Below are positions 23,607 through 32,583 of a stretch of 33,009 nucleotides of DNA, piece by piece. Each line of letters starts with the position of its first letter. The first letter of the stretch is position 1. Under the pieces are notes generated by a model. It saw nothing but the letters and a program-made list of their open reading frames with translations. It made no database searches and was not told where the DNA came from. A program made the position numbers and the translations under genes. The DNA comes from an uncultured Muribaculaceae bacterium (GTDB lineage Bacteria > Bacteroidota > Bacteroidia > Bacteroidales > Muribaculaceae). The DNA lies in assembly GCA_934590135.1 (NCBI GenBank), contig CAKTOT010000015.1, forward strand, positions 1 to 33,009, read 5' to 3'.

Positions 23607-25289
23607 TTAATATTGGTCGGGAACGGGATCGGGCATCGAGTATGTCGCGTTGTTGGTGTTCGGGGTCACATCACCTCCGGTCCACGGGCCGATCTTCTTG
23701 TTGGCCGAGGTCTCGTCGTTGGGGATCAGAGTCAGACGGGCGGGATCGCCGTATTTGATCTGATATACGAATGCCGAGGGGAATGTGCAACCTACGCGGT
23801 CGATATCCTTGTGCAGACGCATGGTGTCGAAGTATGCAAGACCTTCGCCCCAGAGTTCAACGCGACGCTGGAACCAGCATTCGTCTTGGAATTCTTCGGC
23901 TGTAGTGGCCTTGCAAGTATATTTCGGGTCACGATATGTCTGGATGAACGATTCGAGGGTCTGCTTGCCACCTGCGAGGTTGCCGCTCATAGCCTGAGCC
24001 TCGGCGAGGGTAAGATACATTTCCTCGACGCGCATCAAAGGTATATCGGAAGCGTTGAGCGCTGTTTGGAGGATACCTTGATAGGGACCGAACTTAACGT
24101 TGGTATAAGGCATCAGGTTGAGACCAGCATCCTCTCCGTAGCTGGGAGCACCGATATTGAACTGATCAAGATATGCCTGTTGTGCGGCGTTCAGGTTGGC
24201 GCTCTTACGATTTTCGTCAAGCCACCAGCCTTTGCGTACATCGGACGAAGGAATCTTGTCATACAGTTTCTTGGAGCACCATTTCCATACACCGCCCTGG
24301 TCTACATAGCCGTGTACGAAGGAACAGGTCATCGAGGGGAAGTTGACAATCGAACCGCCGGCGATACCATCTTGGGTTTCGCTGATGGCGATGGCCCACA
24401 TCCACGAAGGATCGGACATGCTGGTGAAACCGGGAGCGCTGACTTCCTCGACGCTGTAAGGACGACCGTCAAAAGCGGCGATGGCGCTCTGGGCATCTTG
24501 GGCTGCTTCGGCATATTTGTGCATAGACAGGTTGTAACGTGCGCGCAGACCATAGGCGACAGCCTTGGACACGAGACGTTTGCTCTGGGTGTCGATAACA
24601 TCGGAGGGCTTCACCGGATTGTTGTCCAGCAGCTGGATGGCCTCATCGATATCCTTCATGATTTGCGCATAGGTCTCGGCAACGGTGCTACGAGCGCAAC
24701 CGTTCAGTGCGACATCGTCAGCGTTCTCGTCCGTCAGGATGGGCACACAGGGCGCATCGGCATAGCCGTCATAGTTGAAGGCATATACCTGAGCCAGCGT
24801 CCAGTAGTCAAACGAACGAAGCGCAAGTGCCTGTGCACGGTAGAACTTGAGTTCGTTGTTATTCTCAACTGCATCGGCCGTGATGGTGGTCAGGATGTCG
24901 TTGCAGACCTTGATCTGCTCGTACTGGTAGAACCAGAGCATAGCCGAAGGATACGAGCCGTCGTTACCGCCCGCATAAGCTTCGAAGGTTGCAAACCAGT
25001 TGTAACCAGAGTTCTTGGAGATGTAGTCCTCGGTCTGGATATCATAGCCGATCATCGTTGCAGAGTATCCGAAATCCAAGTGACCGGTCCAGTGTGTCAG
25101 AGGCTTGTAGAAGGCGTTGAACGAACCGGTGACGGATGCCGAGGCAAGTTCCGCCTTGTTCTGCAAGGCTACCCTCTTTTGGTCGGCGGTAACATAGCCG
25201 CCTTCGTATTTAGTGTCGAGGTCGGCGCAGGATGCCGTGGCAAGTGCCAATGCGATGCCCGATACTACGACTTTATTGATGTATTTCAT
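23607..25289 (-). CDS. SusD/RagB family nutrient-binding outer-membrane lipoprotein
   Basis: This is a 560-residue SusD-family lipoprotein, the lid subunit of a SusCD transporter. The signal peptide has Cys21 (ATASC), and DLDTKYEGGYVTAD follows. The family blocks are visible: EYEQIKVCND-like region (YQYEQIKVCNDIL, about 125-137), the helical TPR segment AQALALRSFDYWTLAQVY, and the C-terminal EMYLTLAEAQAMSGN and LWGEGLAYFDTMR blocks. The protein should sit on the cell surface and hand ligand to the SusC channel. The ligand cannot be told: no glycoside hydrolase, peptidase or dedicated regulator is beside it. It starts 52 bases after susC. Confidence 0.95.
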   Translation of the reverse strand: MKYINKVVVSGIALALATASCADLDTKYEGGYVTADQKRVALQNKAELASASVTGSFNAFYKPLTHWTGHLDFGYSATMIGYDIQTEDYISKNSGYNWFATFEAYAGGNDGSYPSAMLWFYQYEQIKVCNDILTTITADAVENNNELKFYRAQALALRSFDYWTLAQVYAFNYDGYADAPCVPILTDENADDVALNGCARSTVAETYAQIMKDIDEAIQLLDNNPVKPSDVIDTQSKRLVSKAVAYGLRARYNLSMHKYAEAAQDAQSAIAAFDGRPYSVEEVSAPGFTSMSDPSWMWAIAISETQDGIAGGSIVNFPSMTCSFVHGYVDQGGVWKWCSKKLYDKIPSSDVRKGWWLDENRKSANLNAAQQAYLDQFNIGAPSYGEDAGLNLMPYTNVKFGPYQGILQTALNASDIPLMRVEEMYLTLAEAQAMSGNLAGGKQTLESFIQTYRDPKYTCKATTAEEFQDECWFQRRVELWGEGLAYFDTMRLHKDIDRVGCTFPSAFVYQIKYGDPARLTLIPNDETSANKKIGPWTGGDVTPNTNNATYSMPDPVPDQY

Positions 25290-25341
25290 ATTATTTATTC
25301 CTATAAAAAGTTATTGGGAATGCGTGTTGTAGTATAAAGCC

Positions 25342-28300
25342 TTAGAAGCTTACGCGAAGACCGCCGGAGATGGAACGGATAGGCGAGTAGGTCGCGTTAC
25401 GCGAGGACAGGAAGCCTTGACGTGGGTCAAGACCTTTGCGCTTGCTCCAAAGTGCCACGTTCTCAGCAGCGCCGTAGATGCGAAGTTCGCCAAGACCGAG
25501 CTTACTTGTCCAAGCCTTCGGGAAGGTGTAGCCGAGGGTGATATTGTTCAACGACAAGTAGTTGCTCGAAATCAGGAAGCGGTCACTGGTGGAATTTGCG
25601 TATTGCGAAGCAAGACCCGAATTGGCCATACGAGGAACATCGGTTGCAGTGTTTGTCGGGCTCCATGCCTTAGCAATATCCTTATGCCAGGTCTTGCCGA
25701 GGTACGAGGTAGCACCGGGATCCATGAACGACTGATAAGAGCTGTCGAAGATCTTACCGCCGGCTTGGTATGCGAATTGGATGCTGAAGTCTACGCCATA
25801 AGCTTTGACATCGGCGCCAAAACCACCATAAACCTTAGGCATAATGTTGCCGGTTTCTTTGCGGTTGGTGTTACGTGCTGTGGAGAAGTCGGTAGTATCG
25901 TATTCTTCGGTCTGGTAGATGGGCTCGCCGAGGTAACCGGTGCCAATCTGAATGTCATTGCCGTTAGCGTCCTTGACATTACGGCGTGCAGTGTAAAGTG
26001 CAACACCATTTTCGTCAACACCTGCATAGTGCACAAGCCACATATTATACAGGGACTTGCCTTCTTCGATGACACGGGTGGTTGAGTATTCCCATTGACC
26101 GTTGTTGTTCTTCAAGCTTTCTTCGATTTCGATAACTTTGTTCGACGGCATAGTTGCGTTGGCAAATACATTGACATCGATATTCTTGTTCTTGAATACA
26201 TTGTAGTTCAACTCGAGTTCGAAGCCGTTGTTACGCATCGAGCCTACGTTCTTGGGGAAGGAAGTGTAACCCAGCGAGGGGTTGACGGGAAGATTCATCA
26301 ACATATCGGAGGTCTGGCGGCTGTAGTACTCGAAAGTACCGGCAAGTTTGCCTTTCCAGAGGCTGAAGTCAACACCTACGTTGAAGTTGTTGGACTTCTC
26401 CCAAGTGATATCGGGGTTGCCTTTGTATGCGAGTTCTGAATCGGAGAACACGCCGTTGCTACCGGTCATAGAGTAGTAGTCCTGATATGCCTGATAGATG
26501 GTGCTGCTGTATATGCGGTCGTTACCATTCTGACCGAAAGATGCTTTGATCTTCAACAAGTCGATAATGTGCTTGGTTCCGGCCATGAAGGCTTCGTTAT
26601 TGAGGTCCCAACCACCGGATACAGACCAGAACGAGCCCCAACGGTGATCTTTAGCGAAAGCGGAGCTACCATCACGACGCCAAGATGCTTGCAGATAGTA
26701 GCGGTTAGCGTAGTTGTATTTCAGACGAGCGAGTACCGAACGGTGACCCAAAGCGGCGCGAGAGCCTTCACCGAGTTTGTTGTCGATGGTGTTGTTAACC
26801 ACGTCTGCATCGGGGAGATAGAGGTTTTGACCTTCGGCACCTACATATTCGGTGCGGTAGTCCTGAGATTCGACAGCGGCCATAACGCCTACTGTATGCT
26901 TCTCGGCGAATGTACGGGTGTAGTCAACGAGGCCTTGCAGGCTGACAGTACTGGTACGGCTCATTTGCTGTTCAACGCGACCGCCGAAGGCTGCGAGCTG
27001 ACCGTACAGCGAGTTGTCAAGGCTGTTGTACTTGGTATTGTCAAGGTAGTAGCCTACGGTACCGCTGATGGTGAGGCCCTTCAGAGGAGTCAGGATGGCG
27101 TACCACTTGGCATCAAAGATATCGGATACGAATTCGCGCTTATCGTATGCAAGCGAACCGGCGGGGTTGGCGGTAGACCATGCACCGGACGAACGAGCGG
27201 TCAGACGGCCGTAGCCGTAGTCGGTAGGCAGACCGAAGTCATACAGCGGCTTGCCATAGTATTCGTTGTACATCACATTGCCTTCGGCATCACGTACGTA
27301 GATGGGGAAGATGGGAGCCAATTCGTTGACAACGGCGAATGCGTTGGACGACGAGTTGTAGGAGCTGGAAGTCTGGCTGGCGGGATAACCGGAGTTGGTA
27401 TAGATGTAGTTGAGTTGTGTACCCAGTTTCATCCAATCCTTAGCTTGATATTCTACGGACGAGCGAGTGCTCAGACGTTTGAAGTGCGATCCTTCGAGGA
27501 TACCTTCGTCGCTGAGGTAGCTGCCGGACACATAGTATGTAAAGCGGCCTGTACCACCGCGTACGCTCAGTGAGTAATCTTGACGCAGACCGGTGCGGAA
27601 TGTTTCATCGGCCCAGTTGTCGGGAGTATAATAGTATCTACCATCGTTGTAACCGGGTGTTGCATTGGGGTTGAACTTGCCGTTGAGACCGATAAGATCT
27701 TGGCCTTCGGGTACGCTGTAAGTGCGCTGACCCAAAGCGCCCCAGATGCTGCTGTTGGCATAGCGGTGGGCAGCGAGTGCATCGCCGCCAAGCTTGCTGT
27801 CCATGTAGCGGGTGGTGTAGAACGAACGATAGAGGGTTTCGAAGTATTCGCCGGGATCGGTGATGACGTCGTAGTTGCTCAGGGCACGCGAGTTGCCACC
27901 CCAGCGAGCGTCAAAGGTGATCTGTGCGGCACCTTCTTTACCTTTTTTTGTGGTAATCATGATGACACCATTGGCGCCACGAGCACCGTAAAGGGCGGTG
28001 GAAGCGGCATCCTTGAGTACGGTGATGCTTTCGATATCGCCGGAAGCGATGTCGCTAATCGAGCCGTCATAGGGGAAACCATCGACTACATAAAGCGGAG
28101 CTGTGGAACCGTTGATAGAGCCGACGCCGCGAATGAGCACGCTCGAACCTACGCCGGGCTGGCCGTTGGACGACATAGTCTGCACACCGGCCATCTTGCC
28201 GGAAAGTGCATTGGTGACATTGGACACAAGAGCATCCTGCAGCTTATCGACTTTCACTACGGAAGCCGAGCCGGTGTACTCGCTCTTTTTCTCACGTCCG

Positions 28301-28626
28301 TATGCCACAACAACCATATCATCGAGCACGGTAGTCGAAGACGGAAGATAGATCGTCATGTGTCCGGAGGTAATGGCTACGGTTTTGGTCGTATAACCTG
28401 TGGAGGACACGGTGATGTTCTTGACGTTGGCGGCTACTTGAAGACGGAACTCGCCGTTCAAGTCTGTAACCACGCCAAGTTTACTGCCGGCGGGAGTTAC
28501 AGAAGCTCCAACGATGGGTTCTTCGCCGCCTTCTTCGAGGACGGTACCGACAACCGTGTGCATCTGGGCAGACGCACACACGCTGAGCGAAAGTACTGTC
28601 ACAAGTAATAGAAACAGCTTTTTCAT
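25342..28626 (-). CDS. SusC/RagA family TonB-dependent outer-membrane transporter
   Basis: This is a 1094-residue TonB-linked transporter. A signal peptide (cleavage about after CASA, residue 20) precedes a carboxypeptidase-regulatory-like N-terminal domain (about 22-100, VGTVLEEGGEEPIVGASV). The TonB box and plug domain follow (MVVVAYGREKKSEYTG, SSVLIRGVGSINGSTAPLYV, LKDAASTALYGARGANGVI). The rest is a 22-stranded barrel that ends in a C-terminal Phe (GGLRVSF), as required for outer-membrane assembly. Partner and order (susC, susD, third lipoprotein) are standard. The substrate may be a glycan or peptide. A -7 box lies about 115 bases upstream. Confidence 0.97.
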   Translation of the reverse strand: MKKLFLLLVTVLSLSVCASAQMHTVVGTVLEEGGEEPIVGASVTPAGSKLGVVTDLNGEFRLQVAANVKNITVSSTGYTTKTVAITSGHMTIYLPSSTTVLDDMVVVAYGREKKSEYTGSASVVKVDKLQDALVSNVTNALSGKMAGVQTMSSNGQPGVGSSVLIRGVGSINGSTAPLYVVDGFPYDGSISDIASGDIESITVLKDAASTALYGARGANGVIMITTKKGKEGAAQITFDARWGGNSRALSNYDVITDPGEYFETLYRSFYTTRYMDSKLGGDALAAHRYANSSIWGALGQRTYSVPEGQDLIGLNGKFNPNATPGYNDGRYYYTPDNWADETFRTGLRQDYSLSVRGGTGRFTYYVSGSYLSDEGILEGSHFKRLSTRSSVEYQAKDWMKLGTQLNYIYTNSGYPASQTSSSYNSSSNAFAVVNELAPIFPIYVRDAEGNVMYNEYYGKPLYDFGLPTDYGYGRLTARSSGAWSTANPAGSLAYDKREFVSDIFDAKWYAILTPLKGLTISGTVGYYLDNTKYNSLDNSLYGQLAAFGGRVEQQMSRTSTVSLQGLVDYTRTFAEKHTVGVMAAVESQDYRTEYVGAEGQNLYLPDADVVNNTIDNKLGEGSRAALGHRSVLARLKYNYANRYYLQASWRRDGSSAFAKDHRWGSFWSVSGGWDLNNEAFMAGTKHIIDLLKIKASFGQNGNDRIYSSTIYQAYQDYYSMTGSNGVFSDSELAYKGNPDITWEKSNNFNVGVDFSLWKGKLAGTFEYYSRQTSDMLMNLPVNPSLGYTSFPKNVGSMRNNGFELELNYNVFKNKNIDVNVFANATMPSNKVIEIEESLKNNNGQWEYSTTRVIEEGKSLYNMWLVHYAGVDENGVALYTARRNVKDANGNDIQIGTGYLGEPIYQTEEYDTTDFSTARNTNRKETGNIMPKVYGGFGADVKAYGVDFSIQFAYQAGGKIFDSSYQSFMDPGATSYLGKTWHKDIAKAWSPTNTATDVPRMANSGLASQYANSTSDRFLISSNYLSLNNITLGYTFPKAWTSKLGLGELRIYGAAENVALWSKRKGLDPRQGFLSSRNATYSPIRSISGGLRVSF

Positions 28627-28741
28627 ACTAAAAACAATTAGACAATAAATAAATTAAACAATTAATATTCATCTTTTTAGATAGAACCATAGGACTTAGA
28701 TAGTCTTCGTGTTCCTGCTTTTTCAGCTATATATGATTTCA

Positions 28742-28749
28742 CAAAGTTA
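28742..28749 (-). promoter_or_regulatory. Likely -7 box for the susC operon
   Basis: TAACTTTG on the minus strand at 28742-28749 matches the Bacteroidota -7 consensus, but there is no TTG at the usual distance. This pattern suits a promoter that needs an activator or an alternative sigma factor. The leader to the susC ATG would be about 110 bases. Confidence 0.5.
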
Positions 28750-29110
28750 AACACTTTTGGTTAATAATAAAGGTTTTTCATAAAAAAATTTTCGTTTTTA
28801 ACATTTGAGAAAACGCTTTTTGGCCGTCACTTTTCAATAGAATATGTCGTTTTGATATTCCCATCGCTTTTTTCTGTTAAATACAACCATTAGCCACTAT
28901 CAACATACACCAAATAGCGTTAAAAGCCGACATTTTGCCAAAACAAAAAAAATGTGTTGTAGAGCATAATTTTAGGACATATTTTCTTTGACGGCACGAT
29001 GGACAAGTTTTCGGGTCTTTTGACGTCGAAATGCTCCGGGCCGCAAATTGAGGATCGGCTTATAACCATATTCCCGAGAGGTGAGACTTACTACTTGGAT
29101 ATAACAGCGC
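28750..29110. other. AT-rich intergenic region upstream of susC
   Basis: No gene is visible in these 361 bases. The part nearest susC (28760-28970) is AT-rich with runs of A and T, while 28985-29110 is of average composition. I see no clear repeat pair or inversion site, so susC control by phase-variable inversion is not supported here. Confidence 0.5.
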
Positions 29111-29162
29111 TATATATAATAATGAGAGGCGACCGTTCGGCCGTCTCTCATTATTATATATA
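29111..29162 (-). terminator. Long-stem terminator after the CoA-transferase gene
   Basis: The arms 29111-29135 and 29138-29162 pair over 25 positions around a two-base centre, with only one G-U pair and one mismatch on the plus strand. The outer 13 to 16 pairs are AT-rich (ATATATAATAATGAGA) and perfect. It begins about ten bases after the stop of the gene at 29172 and could end transcription in both directions, though the tract beyond is not a pure T run. Confidence 0.75.
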
Positions 29163-29171
29163 TTGCTAAAA

Positions 29172-30665
29172 TCAGCAGTAGCGAGCGAAGTCGGCGTTGC
29201 GCATATCGCCGGTCTCGTTGAAGGCATTGTGGAATGCGAAAGCTGCCGCCAAGGTGTGCGGGGTCTGACCGCCCTTGCCCAGCTTGAGGTAGTCAAGCAG
29301 CAACGGACGATACATGGGGTGTGCACAGTTGTTGATGATTTCGTAAGCGCGTTCCACCGGATCTTTGCGACGCAGGTCGGCTACGCCCTGGTCTGTGACG
29401 ATGATGTCCACCGAGTGTTCGGTGTGGTCCACGTGCGCCACCATAGGCACGATATTGGAGATAAGTCCGCCTTTGGTGATGGAGGGGCAGGAGAATATTG
29501 AGATATAACCGTTGCGGGTAAAGTCACCGCTACCGCCGACACCGTTCATCATCTTAGTGCCCAGAACGTGTGTGGAGTTGACATTGCCGAAGATATCAGC
29601 CTCGAGAGCGGTATTCATAGCAATGACACCTATGCGGCGAATGACTTCGGGGTTATTGGATATTTCGGCCGGACGCATAAGGATTTTGTCGTGGAAGAAG
29701 CTCATGTCGGCAAAGAGTTTGGCTTCTGTTTCGTCGGACAGCGTCATCGAGCAGGTAGATGCGAAAGTGCACTTGCCTTTCTTCATCAGTTCGAGCACGG
29801 CGTCTTGCAGTACCTCGGTGTACATCATGAAGGGGGGAAGTTCCTTGCTCTCGCCCAAGTTGTAGAGCACGGCATTGGCAACATTGCCCACGCCGGACTG
29901 CAAGGGGAGGAATTCGGGGGGCAGACCACCCTTACGATATTCGCCGATAAGGAAGTTGACTACGTTCGAGCCGATTTGCTCGGACACGGAATCCGGAGCG
30001 GTGAAAGACTTGACGCCGTCGAAGGAGTTGGTACGAACGATGCCGCGCACCTTGGCCGGGTCTATTTTCAGTATGGGCGAACCAATGCGGTCGTTGGCTG
30101 CATAGATGGGTATTTCGCGACGATGAGGCGGGTCTTGCAGCAGCACGATGTCGTGCATTCCGTAGAGACTCTTGGGCAACTTCTCGTTAAGCTCAATGAG
30201 GATATTCTTTGCCAGTTTGGCATAAGTAGGGACATTGCCCAGGCCGCAGCCGAGCAGGATCTCGCCGGCAGGGGTGATGTCGGCAGCCTCGATGATGCAC
30301 CAATCAATACCACCATAGAAGCCGTAACGTACTTCCTGAGCCATCTCGGAGAGGTGACGGTCAAAGTAGTGGCAGTCATGTGCATTGATACGTTTGCGCA
30401 GATCGGGGACATTCTGATACGGCGCACGCATATTGATAGCGTTGGCGCGGCTCAGCGCTCCGTCGGCGTGGTCCGAAGTGGACGCGCCGGTGAAGATGTT
30501 CACTTTGAATGGACGGCCGGCCTCGTGTTCGGCCACAGCACGCGCTGCGAGGGCCTCGGTGATAAATTTGGGCGCTCCGGGGGCGGTGAAGCCTGAAAAT
30601 CCCAGAGTTTGTCCGTCATGGATCATTTCGGCAGCTTCTTGCGCCGTGATGAAGTTATAACTCAT
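29172..30665 (-). CDS. Acetyl-CoA hydrolase/transferase family protein (succinyl-CoA:acetate CoA-transferase type)
   Basis: This protein is 497 residues from the ATG at 30665 (MSYNFITAQEAAEM). An in-frame start at 30734 would add 23 residues before the conserved beginning and is less likely. The fold is the two-domain CoA-transferase type: GFSGFTAPGAPKFI near 23-36, the central NSFDGVKSFTAPD, then QSGVGNVANAVL. The catalytic Glu lies in NTALEADIFGNVNSTH, and GVGGSGDFTRNGYIS is the CoA-binding glycine block. Such enzymes move CoA between succinyl-CoA or other donors and acetate, or hydrolyse acetyl-CoA. In anaerobic Bacteroidales that fits acetate and succinate fermentation. It diverges from miaB across a palindromic promoter region and ends at the long terminator at 29111-29162. 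Confidence 0.93.
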   Translation of the reverse strand: MSYNFITAQEAAEMIHDGQTLGFSGFTAPGAPKFITEALAARAVAEHEAGRPFKVNIFTGASTSDHADGALSRANAINMRAPYQNVPDLRKRINAHDCHYFDRHLSEMAQEVRYGFYGGIDWCIIEAADITPAGEILLGCGLGNVPTYAKLAKNILIELNEKLPKSLYGMHDIVLLQDPPHRREIPIYAANDRIGSPILKIDPAKVRGIVRTNSFDGVKSFTAPDSVSEQIGSNVVNFLIGEYRKGGLPPEFLPLQSGVGNVANAVLYNLGESKELPPFMMYTEVLQDAVLELMKKGKCTFASTCSMTLSDETEAKLFADMSFFHDKILMRPAEISNNPEVIRRIGVIAMNTALEADIFGNVNSTHVLGTKMMNGVGGSGDFTRNGYISIFSCPSITKGGLISNIVPMVAHVDHTEHSVDIIVTDQGVADLRRKDPVERAYEIINNCAHPMYRPLLLDYLKLGKGGQTPHTLAAAFAFHNAFNETGDMRNADFARYC

Positions 30666-30759
30666 GGTTATCGTGGGTAATAAAGATGTAAATGGTTTAT
30701 CTCTGCTATTGCGCCGCATATAGGCCCGCGTCAATGGTGGGACTTCGGCGGAAAATTAG

Positions 30760-30801
30760 TAATTTTGCGCAAAATTAGCCAATAGTGCGCAAGCGCACAA
30801 A
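30760..30801. promoter_or_regulatory. Overlapping divergent promoters with an 18-bp palindrome and a second inverted repeat
   Basis: TAATTTTGCGCAAAATTA (30760-30777) is a perfect palindrome and contains a TAnnTTTG -7 box on each strand. The minus-strand promoter for the CoA-transferase is complete: TTTG at 30798-30801, exactly 20 bases, TAATTTTG at 30770-30777. The plus-strand box (30760-30767, for miaB) lacks a good -33 element. Within the minus-strand spacer, GTGCGC-aa-GCGCAC (30785-30798) forms another inverted repeat, a possible operator. Confidence 0.6.
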
Positions 30802-30818
30802 CTTTTTTCTATAAAAAT

Positions 30819-32186
30819 ATGCAAGAAACGCCGTTCCGGGCCGCGGAAGAAGCTCCGCACCGGGTATATATAGAGACTTATGGTTGCCAAATGAACGTTG
30901 CCGACAGCGAAGTAGTGGCTTCCATCGTGGGTATGGCCGGGTATTCCACCACCGACGATATCGAACAAGCAGACGCCGTACTACTGAACACCTGCTCGAT
31001 ACGCGACAACGCCGAACAAAAGATTTTGCACCGTCTGGAGGCGCTACGCGCGCTGCGTCGTCGCCGCCACGGGCGTCTTATCATCGGCGTCATCGGATGT
31101 ATGGCTGAGCGCACGGGGCAAGACCTGATAGACAACCACGGAGTGAACATCGTGGCCGGGCCGGATAGTTATATGGACCTGCCGGCGCTACTCGAAGGCG
31201 CCGCCGCCGGACACTCGGGTGCCAATGTCACACTGAGCACCACCGAGACTTACCGCGATGTCATGCCGGTACGTCTGGGCGGAGCCTCCGTCAGCGGATA
31301 CGTATCCATTATGCGCGGATGCAACAATTTTTGCTCGTACTGCATCGTTCCGTATACCCGTGGCCGCGAACGCAGCCGTCCCCTCGACAGCATCCTCGCC
31401 GAAGTGGCCGACCTACGTCGCCGTGGCTTCAAAGAAGTGACTCTACTGGGCCAGAATGTAAATTCGTACCGATATACCGCCGAAGACGGCATCGTCACCG
31501 GATTTGCCGAATTGCTGGCCGCCGTAGCCGAGGCCGCGCCCGATATGCGCATACGCTTCACCACCAGCCATCCCAAAGACATGAGCGATGAGACGCTGCA
31601 AGTCATGGCCGCTCACCCCAATATCTGCCGACACGTCCATCTGCCCGTGCAAAGCGGCAGCAACGCCGTACTCAAGGCCATGAACCGCAAATACACACGC
31701 GAATGGTATCTCGAGCGTATCGCCGCCATACGCCGTTATATGCCCGATGCCGGCATCACGACAGACTTGTTCACCGGATTTCACGGCGAAACCGAAGAGG
31801 ACTTTGAGCAGACGCTGTCGCTGATGCGCGAAGTAGGCTTTGACTCCGCCTTTATGTTCAAATACAGCGAGCGCCCCGGCACTCTGGCCAGCCGCACCAT
31901 GCCCGATAATATTCCCGAAGAAGTCAAGATAGAGCGCCTCAACCGTATGATTGCCTTGCAAAACGAGCTATCTCAGGCCTCGAATCGCCGCGACATAGGC
32001 AAGACCTTCGAAGTGCTGGTCGAAGGCGCCGCCAAACGCAGCGCCGCACAGCGCGTAGGACGCACCTCACAAAACAAGGTATGTGTCTTCGATGCCATCC
32101 CCGAAGCCAAAATCGGCGCCACCATACGCGTCCGTGTCATTGATGCCACTTCGGCTACGCTACTGGCCGAGGCCGTGACAGACTGA
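30819..32186 (+). CDS. miaB: tRNA-2-methylthio-N6-dimethylallyladenosine synthase
   Basis: This is a 455-residue radical-SAM methylthiotransferase that converts i6A37 to ms2i6A37 in tRNAs reading U-starting codons. The N-terminal UPF0004 domain has the three cluster ligands Cys23 (YGCQMN), Cys59 (LNTCSIRDNAEQK) and Cys94 (VIGCMAER). The radical-SAM motif is GCNNFCSYC with Cys168, Cys172 and Cys175, followed by PYTRGRERSR. The C-terminal TRAM domain (FEVLVEGAAKR through IRVRVIDA) binds tRNA. Those features separate MiaB from MtaB and RimO. The start at 30819 lies 25 residues before the first ligand block. It is divergent from the CoA-transferase gene. Confidence 0.96.
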   Translation: MQETPFRAAEEAPHRVYIETYGCQMNVADSEVVASIVGMAGYSTTDDIEQADAVLLNTCSIRDNAEQKILHRLEALRALRRRRHGRLIIGVIGCMAERTGQDLIDNHGVNIVAGPDSYMDLPALLEGAAAGHSGANVTLSTTETYRDVMPVRLGGASVSGYVSIMRGCNNFCSYCIVPYTRGRERSRPLDSILAEVADLRRRGFKEVTLLGQNVNSYRYTAEDGIVTGFAELLAAVAEAAPDMRIRFTTSHPKDMSDETLQVMAAHPNICRHVHLPVQSGSNAVLKAMNRKYTREWYLERIAAIRRYMPDAGITTDLFTGFHGETEEDFEQTLSLMREVGFDSAFMFKYSERPGTLASRTMPDNIPEEVKIERLNRMIALQNELSQASNRRDIGKTFEVLVEGAAKRSAAQRVGRTSQNKVCVFDAIPEAKIGATIRVRVIDATSATLLAEAVTD

Positions 32187-32337
32187 CAGATTTGCACATA
32201 CGGCGGTCCTTCACTCGGAAGGATGTCTCGGCACCTCACAAGAGACGCACAACGGCACCTTCCATGGAGAATGTCGCCGAAGAATGGCAATTATCGTTAA
32301 AATATCTGAAACAGCATCGCTTTTTTAGCCTAAAGTC

Positions 32338-32386
32338 TTGACAACAGGGGTGCTGATTTGCTACCTTTGCCGAACTTTGCGGCAAA
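32338..32386 (+). promoter_or_regulatory. Promoter for the ftsX transcript with overlapping inverted repeat
   Basis: TTG (32338-32340), 21 bases, and TACCTTTG (32362-32369) form a consensus promoter. A perfect 7-bp inverted repeat, TTTGCCG (32366-32372) and CGGCAAA (32380-32386), overlaps the -7 box and the expected start near 32375. It could be an operator or a 5' hairpin. The 150 bases between miaB and here show only a 6-bp hairpin (32207-32223). Confidence 0.6.
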
Positions 32387-32418
32387 AGGCGACAAGCCGT
32401 GCGCAATTCAGCCCACGA

Positions 32419-32583
32419 GTGAGACCCATCAGCACAAGCAGCCGCAATACGCTTACACATTATTATATATATAACGACCACTACGGCATATACCGAGACT
32501 ACATTGCCCCCAATACGGAAGCATCCCGACGTATAGCCGAAGAATCGCTCAAATATATAGTGAAAGACAGCATTATACGATGA
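32419..32583 (+). CDS. Small protein translationally coupled to ftsX
   Basis: A GTG at 32419 would give a 54-residue protein ending at TGA (32581-32583), which overlaps the ATG start of ftsX. The GTG lies about 44 bases after the predicted transcript start. The C-terminal two thirds look protein-like (YYIYNDHYGIYRDY, then EASRRIAEESLKY) with codon use like the neighbours, while the first ten residues are Ser/Thr/Arg-rich. I do not recognise a family. There is no membrane helix. An upstream in-frame TTG at 32338 lies in the promoter and cannot be the start. The overlap suggests coupling, but the gene could be a non-coding leader. Confidence 0.4.
   Translation: MRPISTSSRNTLTHYYIYNDHYGIYRDYIAPNTEASRRIAEESLKYIVKDSIIR

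Noticed and set aside
23601..25337. Plus-strand frame of 578 codons opposite susD
   Set aside because: It is an antisense shadow: the minus strand has an unambiguous SusD protein with signal peptide over nearly the whole span.
29568..30596. Plus-strand frame of 342 codons opposite the CoA-transferase
   Set aside because: It is antisense to a gene with a complete catalytic and CoA-binding motif set; no promoter or family support.
32264..32341. A 25-codon plus-strand ORF between miaB and ftsX
   Set aside because: It is short, has no promoter or conservation evidence, and runs into the ftsX promoter at 32338; it could be chance.
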